Shown here one piece after another: positions 1 through 5,812 of a stretch of 5,958 bases of DNA. The notes beneath the pieces were generated by a model, which saw only the letters and a list, made by a program, of their open reading frames with translations, had not been told where the DNA came from and did no database searches. The DNA lies in NCBI GenBank assembly GCA_032118015.1, contig JAULYE010000053.1:1-5958 (forward strand). The letters run 5' to 3'. Origin of the DNA: Casp-actino8 sp032118015 (GTDB lineage Bacteria > Actinomycetota > Acidimicrobiia > Acidimicrobiales > Ilumatobacteraceae). The position numbers were made by a program, and so were the translations under genes. Position 1 is the stretch's first letter; every line of letters starts with the position of its first letter.

Positions 1-966
1 ACCGCACAGGGTCGTGTCGATATCGCACGCGCCGCACAGGTCCTCGGCATGCCGATCGTGCGTGACGAGACACATGGTGTCGAGGCGCTCGGGTCGGCAT
101 CCTTCAGCGGTCATGCTCTGACAACTGCGGTTGCACCAGATCCCGAGCTGCGCACTTTCGACGGTGAGCCATTTCGCTTGTCGTCACTACGTGGGCGCAA
201 AGTGATCCTTGCAGCATGGGCCAGTTATTGAGGCTGCAGATCCAGCTTGCCCGGGTGGCAAGCACTGCACGAGATCGTGGAGCCTCTTGGTGCCACGGTT
301 GTGACCGTTGCTCTTGACATCGAACCTGATCACGCCCGGCCGTGGGCGATGGCGACCAATCCCACACATCCAAGTGTCGTCGACGCCGAACACGTGACGA
401 ACCCTGCCTTCGGATTCACCAACATTCCCATGGCGGTGTGGATCGACGAGGACGGCATGTTGGTGCGTCCCGCAGAGGGTGCCTCGATTGAACGCAGTCC
501 GTTGCGCGATCTCGACATTCCTGCAGGACTCCCTGAACGTCTGTCGCAGATGCTGCATGCCGTCAAAGAGATCCCTGACGACTCCGATGAATATCGGGAT
601 GCACTGATGGATTGGGTGCACAATGGCTCGGCGTCGCGATTCGCGCTGTCACCGGACGAGGTGATCCAACGCAGTCAGCCCCGTTCCGATGACGAGGCGC
701 GTGCGGCAGCGTGTTTCGAACTGGGCAATCATCTGCGCCACACCGTTGGTCCCGATGCTGCCGTCCCCTGGTGGCGCGAGGCCCACCAATTGCATCCGCG
801 CAATCTCACGTACAAGCGTCAAGCATGGACTCTCGTGACCACGGCTCCCGGAGCAACAGAGAACGATCTGATGCAGGGCCCCAACGATGTTTACGAGGGC
901 AATCTGCTCGACGACGTACTCCAAGCCGGTGGTTTTGGGGCATTCATCGTTCGTCCAAACCTGTGA
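1..966 (+). CDS. Thioredoxin/TlpA-like redox selenoprotein, 5' partial, with in-frame UGA (Sec)
   Basis: One frame is open from the window start to the TGA stop at 964-966, apart from one TGA at codon 77 (229-231). It encodes 321 visible residues; the true start lies upstream of the window. About 45 residues of unassigned N-terminal sequence come first. A redoxin domain follows (about residues 46-155): PDPELRTFDGEPFRLSSLRG, a hydrophobic beta strand, then the active site WASY-U-GCR. The strand VVTVALD and the NIPMAVWIDEDG segment, with a putative cis-Pro at about 143, complete the thioredoxin fold. A TPR-like helical segment lies at about residues 233-276 (AACFELGNHL to YKRQAW). In TlpA/ResA relatives the UGA position is the attacking cysteine, so selenocysteine fits, giving U77-G-C79 (U-x-C rather than C-x-x-C). 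Inferred role: thiol/selenol oxidoreductase or peroxidase-like activity; substrate unknown. No signal peptide can be judged because the N-terminus is missing. Alternatives are a sequencing error or a recent nonsense mutation of a Cys codon. Confidence 0.85.
229..231 (+). other. In-frame TGA read as selenocysteine
   Basis: The TGA interrupts an otherwise continuous coding frame; protein similarity to the redoxin fold continues in the same frame on both sides. It falls at the position occupied by the first active-site cysteine in WAxWCxxC redoxins. A single-base change to TGC or TGT would give the Cys form. Recoding as Sec is inferred from this position and from the hairpin that follows. Confidence 0.8.
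229..269 (+). promoter_or_regulatory. Putative bacterial SECIS element
   Basis: Directly after the TGA the RNA can fold into a two-part hairpin. The lower stem is TGCAG (235-239) with CTGCA (265-269), followed by an asymmetric internal loop (ATCCA on the left, A on the right). The upper stem is GCTTGCC (245-251) with GGCAAGC (257-263), seven perfect pairs. The apical loop is CGGGT (252-256). The apical loop starts 20 bases after the TGA and has a G within its first two positions, which matches the known general rules for bacterial SECIS elements (a short stem just downstream of UGA with a loop guanine, bound by SelB). The pairing was found by eye; no folding energy was computed. Confidence 0.75.
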
Positions 967-1022
967 ACGGCGCCCGTTTCGGCAATCTGTGACATGGGGT
1001 GTGGCGAGATAGCGTGAAGCCG

Positions 1023-1934
1023 ATGGCCGATCTCGATCACATCCGGTGGATCCGCCGACCGGAACTCCGTCAGCCGTACGTGGTGGCTGCATTCACAGGA
1101 TGGAACGATGCAGCCGATGCCGCCAGCATGGCTGTGCGCCAGTTGATCGAAGCCACTGGGGCTGCACCCTTGGCAGAAGTCGACCCGGAAGAGTTCACCG
1201 ATTTCGCAACGGTCCGACCGCACGTGCGACTCGATGATGATGCCCAACGCCACATCGTCTGGCCAACAGTGGGACTGTGGACGCTGACCGTCGACTCAAT
1301 CGATCTGATCCTGGTTCTCGGTCCAGAACCCGCACTCAGCTGGAAGACCTTCTGTCGCCAACTCGTCGGTGTTGCGCAGACCTACAACGCTGCGGGGATC
1401 ATCTCACTCGGTGCCCTTCTCGCCGATGTCCCACATCGCCGTGACACACAAGTCATTGGCACATCGACCGATGAGCAACTTCTCGACTCCTTCGATCTCC
1501 AGCGCAGTCGTTATGAAGGACCCACCGGCATTCTCGGGGTCCTCAACGACATGGCATCTCGGTCGGGTCTCATCTCAGCCGCGTTGTGGGCTGCCGTACC
1601 CGCATATGCCGCTCAAGTTCCATCCCCCAAGGCAGCGTCGGCGCTGTTGCAACGTCTCTGCGACATTCTTGGGGCGCATCTGCCGGTTCTCGCCCTCGAG
1701 GAACGCATCGAGGAGTACGAGTTTCAGATCGACACGTTGATCAGCCAGGATGCTTCGCTGGCCAAATACCTCGAACGACTCGAGAACATGGACGACGAAG
1801 AATTCGACGATGATGACGACATGACCGACGACATCGTCGATGATCGCGAGATCACGATGTCTGAAGACCTCGTCGATAGCGATTCACTGATGGAAGAAGT
1901 CGAGCGCTTCTTGCGCAGCCAGCACGACGACTGA
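1023..1934 (+). CDS. PAC2 family protein (proteasome assembly chaperone-like fold)
   Basis: 303 residues from ATG 1023. The early motif RRPELRQPYVVAAFTGWNDA is characteristic of actinobacterial PAC2-family proteins, which have the fold of eukaryotic proteasome assembly chaperone 2; their bacterial function is not established. Other family-like segments are LGPEPALSWKTF, ALLADVPHRR, RSRYEGPTGILGVL and SAALWAAVPAYAAQVPSPKA, in that order. The last 50 or so residues are strongly acidic, including a run of five aspartates, and probably disordered up to a terminal helix (SLMEEVERFLRSQ). A GTG at 999 and a GTG at 1014 extend the frame by 8 and 3 residues. I prefer ATG 1023 because conserved sequence begins soon after it, although no strong ribosome binding site is visible. 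The gene lies 56 bases after the selenoprotein gene on the same strand, so co-transcription is possible, and it is convergent with the Nudix gene. Confidence 0.87.
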   Translation: MADLDHIRWIRRPELRQPYVVAAFTGWNDAADAASMAVRQLIEATGAAPLAEVDPEEFTDFATVRPHVRLDDDAQRHIVWPTVGLWTLTVDSIDLILVLGPEPALSWKTFCRQLVGVAQTYNAAGIISLGALLADVPHRRDTQVIGTSTDEQLLDSFDLQRSRYEGPTGILGVLNDMASRSGLISAALWAAVPAYAAQVPSPKAASALLQRLCDILGAHLPVLALEERIEEYEFQIDTLISQDASLAKYLERLENMDDEEFDDDDDMTDDIVDDREITMSEDLVDSDSLMEEVERFLRSQHDD

Positions 1935-1943
1935 CTCGTCTGC

Positions 1944-2648
1944 TTACGTGTCGTCCGATTGACGCCATACGGATTCTCGTGGCGCATCGAAGGACGCCCC
2001 GCTGATTTCACCGCGTATCGCACCAAAGGCCATCGAACCCCACCATTGGACTCCCGCTGTTGGATCAGGCAAGGACGATTCTGAGAACCACCCCACACCG
2101 CTCGTCTCGAGTGGGTGGCCTTGCAGTGCTCCGCCGGTGTACCGGCAGTGGAACAACAGCATGTACATGCCGAACCGGCTGAAGCCCATGCGCTGGCCAT
2201 CGACGACGCCCAACAACTGCACGGGTTCACATTCGATGCCGGTTTCTTCACGAACCTCTTTGATTGCGACTTCACTGGGTGAATATCCAACGTCGGCCCA
2301 GCCTGTCGGATACAACCACACCCCCGAGTCGGGTCGACGCACGAGCAAGATGTCGCCATCGTCATTACCCACGATCGCTCCAATGGCCACCTTGGGGGTC
2401 ACGTATCCGGGTACACCTTCACCGACGGATTCCATCCACTCCTGGACGAAGTGATCCTGTTCCCGGCGCACTTCGAGTGCGTCATCTGCAGCTGCCTTGA
2501 TGTCGGCTGCGACATGCAGGACTTCTTCGAACCGTTCGCGTTCGTACAGGTTCTGTGTGAAACCCAGACCTGTGCGCGCAATACCGGCCAGAGTCTCGCT
2601 CCAGCGCACGAGATCACGGGTGAAATCACCGGGCTGTGCGTCACTCAC
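1944..2648 (-). CDS. Nudix hydrolase with N-terminal helical domain
   Basis: 234 residues, start GTG at 2648-2646. The N-terminal 70 residues are helical and charged (RWSETLAGIARTGLGFTQNL, then YERERFEEVL), resembling the N-terminal domain of Nudix enzymes that act on X-linked nucleoside diphosphates. The Nudix domain starts near residue 85. Its Nudix box spans residues 116-138 (GWADVGYSPSE then VAIKEVREETGI). The metal-binding glutamates E131, E134 and E135 are present. The usual first Glu of the box is Tyr122 and the usual Arg is Lys130, variation I recall as common in this subfamily (ADVGYSP-type boxes). Likely reaction: Mg-dependent hydrolysis of a nucleoside diphosphate derivative; the substrate cannot be read from sequence. 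The start overlaps the glnD stop by four bases (GTGA), and a GAGGG ribosome binding site lies 7 bases upstream, inside the glnD end, so translation is probably coupled to glnD. Confidence 0.92.
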   Translation of the reverse strand: MSDAQPGDFTRDLVRWSETLAGIARTGLGFTQNLYERERFEEVLHVAADIKAAADDALEVRREQDHFVQEWMESVGEGVPGYVTPKVAIGAIVGNDDGDILLVRRPDSGVWLYPTGWADVGYSPSEVAIKEVREETGIECEPVQLLGVVDGQRMGFSRFGMYMLLFHCRYTGGALQGHPLETSGVGWFSESSLPDPTAGVQWWGSMAFGAIRGEISGASFDAPRESVWRQSDDT

Positions 2649-4999
2649 GAAACCACCCTCTTCATGTCGGCGTCCAATGTGAACAAAACAGCGCGTTCGA
2701 TCTCACGACGATGATCAGGGTCGTCGACTGTTCGCTTGTCCATGGTGCGGACGTAGAACGAGTCGATCACCTCGTCACCGAGTGTTTGCACTGTGGCGTG
2801 GCGGATGTCGAGGCCGAGTTCAGCAAAGGCCCGGGTGATGGCATGCAGCACGCCATGTCGATCAGGTGTGCGTACTTCGATGACCGTGGCATTCGATGAC
2901 GCCCCATCGATGAAGACCACCTGCGGATGTGTCATGACAGCCGACGTCCGTCGCTTTGGTCGATAGTGAGTGGCACGCTCAGCAAGACGAGCCTCGATTG
3001 CCAGTTCACCCCTGAGTGCTCGGTGGAGATCATCAACGATTGGTGTCCACTCGATCGGTCCATGCTCGGGAATCAGCACTCGAAAACGAGATGCGGCCAT
3101 CCCCTGCTCATCGGAGTGCGCCTGAGCTCCGACAACTTCCAGGCTGTGGAGCGCCAGAACTCCCGATACTCGACTGAACGTTCCTGGTCGGTCGGGGCTG
3201 ACAACGGTGACTGCACCATCGGTGACCCTCACAGAGTCACCCCCGGCCGCCATTGTTTCCAAGACGTGAGCATCAGGAAACATCTGCCAAGTTCGAGCAC
3301 TGCTGGCGTCATGGGGCTCGGTCCCGTCGAGAACAGCATGGACGCGAGACACGAGATCATGAACGAGTTCGGCTTTCCACGAACCCCATGCCGACGGCCC
3401 TGTCGCAAGACCGTCGGCCTCGGTGAGAGCATGCAGGAGATCGAGTGTGAGTGGATCCCCGACCTGTTCGATGACGTGGGCCACCGTCTGCGGATCGGCA
3501 AGATCACGGCGTGTGGCGATGTCGGGAAGGAGAAGATGGTGACGCACCATCGTCGCGAGGATCTCGGTGTCGGCTGGAGACATGCCGAGACGCGGTGCGA
3601 TGCGATGCACAAGATCCACTCCGACTTCGGAGTGATCCCCCGGATATCCCTTGCCGATGTCATGGAAGAGAGCACCAAGGACCAGCAAGTCTGGCCGAAG
3701 AACGCGATCGACGAGGCGTGCAGCTTGGGCTGCTGCTTCCCAGAGATGGCGATCGACGGTGAAGCGGTGATACGCATTGCGTTGCGGTCGGGATCTGTTG
3801 GGCGCCCACTCGGGCAAAACTTTGATCCACAGTCCGCGCTGATCAAGTGCCTCGAGAACCGGGAGCGCATCGTGTCCGCACAGCAGCAGACCAACGAGAT
3901 CGTCAACGGCACCTGCTGGCCATGGCGCAGGCATCGATGGGCTTTGTTGGGCAAGACGATCGAGGGTGACACGATCGATTCGGGCCCGATTGCGTGCTGC
4001 CGCAGTGGCCACACGTAACAACAATGTCGGGTCTGAGGCGGGATCAATGGTGTCATCGAGATGAATCTCACCGCCGCGCAACACCACCCCGGGTGTCACG
4101 GGCTTGTCGGCTACGGGCTTTCGACGGGCCCCTTCGACACGAGCCCAGACTTCATCGCCCACCCAGGCCACGGTGCGGCCGACACTCGACAGCGAACTCA
4201 TCAGCGCATCGGCAGAGGAATACCCGCAGGCAATGGCCAGAGCATCTTGATCTTCGAGTCTCACCACTTCGTCGGCACGACCTCGCAGTCGATGCAAGGC
4301 AACGCGCACATTCATCAGGACATCGTGTGCCGAGTCGAGTGACGCCCGATCCGATCGCCGGATGTCGATACCAGCAGCCTCGGCCCACATCAGAGCCTGA
4401 ATATCACGGAGGCCGCCGTAGCCCTCTTTGATGTTCGGCTCCAACAGGTAGGCGACCTCGCCGTGCAGCCCCTGACGTTCACGCACACGAATCATGAGAT
4501 TCGCAAGTTGTTTGGGTGCACTCTTGCGCCACTGTGCGTGAGCATCACGAGCCAAGCGGTCACCCAGAGTTGCGTCACCAGCAATGGTGCGCACGGTCAA
4601 CAGAGGGGTTGCCGATTCGAGATCTTCTCGAGCCCGCTCGAGAGCCTGCTTGACAGTGCATACGACATGGCCGAGTTTGAGCCCGGCATCCCAGATCGGA
4701 TACCAGAGCCGTGATGCCAGATCGTTGACTGGGCGCTGATCATCGTGGAGCAGCATCACATCGAGGTCACTGTGCGGTGCCAGTTCACCGCGGCCGTAGC
4801 CACCAATGGCCACGAGTGCGATCGATCCCATGATCGGCACCTGCTCGAAAGCCTTTTGCCAGACTTCAGCAAGCCATGCGTCAGTCTGAGCGGACAATTC
4901 CTGTGCGAATCGGACCCCGCGCAGTGTCGTCGATTCGATGACCGCTGAACGTCCGCTCACATCCACCAGTGTGCCAGGAAAAGAAAAGACCCTCGCCAC
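2645..4999 (-). CDS. glnD: GlnD, PII protein uridylyl/adenylyltransferase and removing enzyme
   Basis: 784 residues at maximum, in the usual range for GlnD. Domains in order: a nucleotidyltransferase with GGYGRGELAPHSDLD at residues 66-80 (metal-binding Asp78 and Asp80); the GlnD-type helical region with LEPNIKEGYGGLRDIQALMW (186-205); an HD phosphohydrolase domain with H418, H446-D447 in LFHDIGKGYPGDHSE, and HH at 487-488; then two ACT domains (about 597-675 and 705-780), the glutamine-sensing part. GlnD modifies PII (GlnB/GlnK) when glutamine is low and removes the group when it is high. In Streptomyces and Corynebacterium the homologue adenylylates GlnK, so the modifying group here is uncertain. 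No amtB or glnK is adjacent, unlike many actinobacteria. The first GTG (4999) lies inside the terminator hairpin of the upstream gene; GTG at 4966 or 4960 (residues 12 and 14) is a more plausible start, though neither has a clear ribosome binding site. Confidence 0.95.
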   Translation of the reverse strand: MARVFSFPGTLVDVSGRSAVIESTTLRGVRFAQELSAQTDAWLAEVWQKAFEQVPIMGSIALVAIGGYGRGELAPHSDLDVMLLHDDQRPVNDLASRLWYPIWDAGLKLGHVVCTVKQALERAREDLESATPLLTVRTIAGDATLGDRLARDAHAQWRKSAPKQLANLMIRVRERQGLHGEVAYLLEPNIKEGYGGLRDIQALMWAEAAGIDIRRSDRASLDSAHDVLMNVRVALHRLRGRADEVVRLEDQDALAIACGYSSADALMSSLSSVGRTVAWVGDEVWARVEGARRKPVADKPVTPGVVLRGGEIHLDDTIDPASDPTLLLRVATAAARNRARIDRVTLDRLAQQSPSMPAPWPAGAVDDLVGLLLCGHDALPVLEALDQRGLWIKVLPEWAPNRSRPQRNAYHRFTVDRHLWEAAAQAARLVDRVLRPDLLVLGALFHDIGKGYPGDHSEVGVDLVHRIAPRLGMSPADTEILATMVRHHLLLPDIATRRDLADPQTVAHVIEQVGDPLTLDLLHALTEADGLATGPSAWGSWKAELVHDLVSRVHAVLDGTEPHDASSARTWQMFPDAHVLETMAAGGDSVRVTDGAVTVVSPDRPGTFSRVSGVLALHSLEVVGAQAHSDEQGMAASRFRVLIPEHGPIEWTPIVDDLHRALRGELAIEARLAERATHYRPKRRTSAVMTHPQVVFIDGASSNATVIEVRTPDRHGVLHAITRAFAELGLDIRHATVQTLGDEVIDSFYVRTMDKRTVDDPDHRREIERAVLFTLDADMKRVVS
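2656..2660 (-). promoter_or_regulatory. Ribosome binding site of the Nudix gene, inside glnD
   Basis: GAGGG on the minus strand lies 7 bases before the GTG at 2648, within the last codons of glnD. It supports the GTG start and the GTGA stop/start overlap at 2645-2648. Confidence 0.7.
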
Positions 5000-5015
5000 C
5001 GAAGTGACGAGGGTC
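4981..5015 (-). terminator. Rho-independent terminator of the first fasciclin-like gene
   Basis: On the minus strand an 8-bp stem, GACCCTCG at 5015-5008 with CGAGGGTC at 4995-4988, encloses one mismatch, three more pairs (CAC/GTG) and a 4-base loop (TTCG on the transcribed sense). It is followed by TTTTCTTTT (4987-4979 region). It lies about 40 bases past the stop of the fasciclin-like gene. The same hairpin recurs at 5744-5777 with altered but still paired stem bases. Confidence 0.85.
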
Positions 5016-5054
5016 CATTCCCTCTACCAAAGAGAAACGGTGATCAGGTTGTGA

Positions 5055-5200
5055 TCAGAGCGTGTCCGGGAGGCTGTTCGAGCCACCAGGCGTGCCGTCG
5101 TTCGGCGTGTCGAGCGAGTTCAAGCCCTCGGTCGGAACCTGAGGAGTCGAGTCGATGAAGCCACCGATGAAGTACACCCAACCGTTACAAGCCTGCTCGC
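5055..5200 (-). repeat. Direct repeat, copy 1 (3' end of fasciclin-like gene)
   Basis: 146 bases aligned without gaps to 5813-5958. I count five differences, all in the 47 bases nearest the stop codon; 5102-5200 is identical to 5860-5958. Confidence 0.9.
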
Positions 5201-5579
5201 TGTACAGGATCGGCTNNNNNNNNNNNNNNNNNNNNNNNNNNNNNNNNNNNNNNNGATCGTTGAGGATCGCCTTGACAGCGGCCGGGGTAGCGGCGAGGTC
5301 AGCAACCGACGTGCCGAGGATGTCCTCGATCACGAAGTCAGCAGCGTCGTCGATCGGAACGAACATCGTGTAGAACGGCTTGCCGTTACCGCACGCATCG
5401 AGCTGGTTAGCCATACCGGCGATGAGGATGAGCTGCTCGACAGTGTCGGTGTCATCTTCGATGTTTTCCCAGATCGAGTCGCTCGACTCGTCGTTCTCGT
5501 TGCCGCCTGCGAATGCCGGAGCAACGCCTGCACCCAGAGCCATCGCTCCAGCTGCCATTCCAAGAAGAATCTTCTTCAT
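5055..5579 (-). CDS. Secreted fasciclin (FAS1)-like protein, interrupted by an assembly gap
   Basis: 175 codons with the gap counted, start ATG 5579-5577, with AAAGG about 8 bases upstream on the minus strand. A longer frame begins at 5633 but lacks the signal peptide at its N-terminus, so ATG 5579 is chosen. Residues 1-24 are a clear Sec signal peptide (MKKILLGMAAGAMALGAGVA, then PAFA), with likely cleavage after the AFA motif. The mature start is acidic. FAS1-like features are the helix VEQLILIAGMANQLDACG, the block KPFYTMFVPIDDAADF (compare FTVFAPTDAAF), TPAAVKAILND, and a late ACNGWVYFIGGFID (compare ASNGVIHVIDGVL). Cys63 and Cys131 could form a disulfide. The tail ends PGGSNSLPDTL with no membrane anchor. 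FAS1 proteins act outside the cell in adhesion or surface interactions; the specific role here is unknown. The 39-base N run (5216-5254) removes the middle of the domain, where the usual HVV motif would lie. A paralogue lies directly upstream on the same strand. Confidence 0.78.
   Translation of the reverse strand: MKKILLGMAAGAMALGAGVAPAFAGGNENDESSDSIWENIEDDTDTVEQLILIAGMANQLDACGNGKPFYTMFVPIDDAADFVIEDILGTSVADLAATPAAVKAILNDXXXXXXXXXXXXXXPILYSEQACNGWVYFIGGFIDSTPQVPTEGLNSLDTPNDGTPGGSNSLPDTL
5216..5254. other. Assembly gap (39 N)
   Basis: A run of 39 unknown bases lies inside the fasciclin-like gene. The frame is kept on both sides (39 is a multiple of 3), but the stated length may be an estimate. 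The FAS1 fold normally has clearly more residues between its AILND-type helix and its ACNG-type strand than the roughly 20 present here, so the real missing segment may be longer. Confidence 0.97.
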
Positions 5580-5742
5580 TGTGTACCTTTCTGTTCTGCG
5601 GGACGTCCCCACGTCAGGACACACTATTAACACCCACTTTTAGAGTCACGCTTAATGGCTCATCTGTAACACAGTCGGCTCATTGTTACTGTTTGGTTAC
5701 ACGGTTATCTTGACCCCTTCGTGGGTCCTGCCCTGGAGATGC
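5580..5742 (-). promoter_or_regulatory. Upstream region of the first fasciclin-like gene with repeated motifs
   Basis: This 163-base spacer separates the two fasciclin-like genes and should carry the promoter of the downstream one. The minus strand holds an AT-rich TTAATAGTGT (5630-5621) about 45 bases before the ATG, a possible -10 region, with no convincing -35. A perfect 10-bp palindrome GGGACGTCCC lies at 5600-5609. GGCTCAT occurs twice exactly 20 bases apart (5657 and 5677), and GTTAC/GTAAC occurs three times (5666-5670, 5685-5689, 5696-5700), the last two 11 bases apart. Such helical spacing is typical of activator sites, but no specific regulator can be named. Confidence 0.35.
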
Positions 5743-5743
5743 A

Positions 5744-5777
5744 AAAGGACCTCGCCACCGAAGTGACGAGGTCCTTT
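5744..5777 (-). terminator. Rho-independent terminator of the second fasciclin-like gene
   Basis: An 11-bp stem, AAAGGACCTCG (5744-5754) with CGAGGTCCTTT (5767-5777), is followed inward by one mismatch, three pairs and a 4-base loop. On the minus strand the stem runs into CCTTTTGC. The 22-base core at 5750-5771 is identical to 4991-5012, while the outer stem bases differ on both arms and still pair. It lies about 36 bases beyond the stop codon at 5813. Confidence 0.85.
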
Positions 5778-5778
5778 C

Positions 5779-5795
5779 CCTCTCCTAGGGAGAGG
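5779..5795 (-). other. Small hairpin between stop codon and terminator
   Basis: CCTCTCC (5779-5785) and GGAGAGG (5789-5795) form seven perfect pairs around a 3-base loop. It has no T-tract of its own and sits just before the main terminator of the second fasciclin-like gene. It may protect the 3' end or help pausing; the first copy has only a weaker CTCT/AGAG version. Confidence 0.4.
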
Positions 5796-5812
5796 TTCAG
5801 ATCAGAGAATGA

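Noticed and set aside
116..138. Nudix box departures (Tyr122, Lys130; residue numbers of the Nudix protein) as evidence of an inactive enzyme
   Set aside because: The key metal-binding glutamates E131, E134 and E135 are present, and ADVGYSP-type boxes are usual in this subfamily. The coordinates given are protein positions.
229..231. Reading the TGA as a true stop that makes the first gene a pseudogene or two genes
   Set aside because: The frame is intact on both sides over more than 900 bases, the TGA sits at the one residue where Sec replaces Cys, and a SECIS-like hairpin follows. Sequencing error cannot be fully excluded.
187..621. Reverse ORFs opposite the redox gene
   Set aside because: They are shadow frames of the conserved forward coding sequence, with no recognisable protein features.
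247..966. Independent gene starting at TTG 247
   Set aside because: The TTG lies inside the hairpin stem, has no ribosome binding site, and would cut the thioredoxin fold in half.
1926..1940. GACGA/TCGTC hairpin between the convergent genes as a terminator
   Set aside because: The stem has only 5 bp, it overlaps the PAC2 stop codon, and there is no T-tract on either strand.
2927..4018. Long forward ORF of 363 codons opposite glnD
   Set aside because: It is antisense to a clearly conserved gene, has no recognisable domain and mirrors glnD codon structure.
5055..5090. C-terminal LPDTL as a sortase (LPxTG-type) anchor
   Set aside because: It is at the very end of the protein, with no following hydrophobic segment or basic tail, and the last motif residue is Leu rather than Gly.
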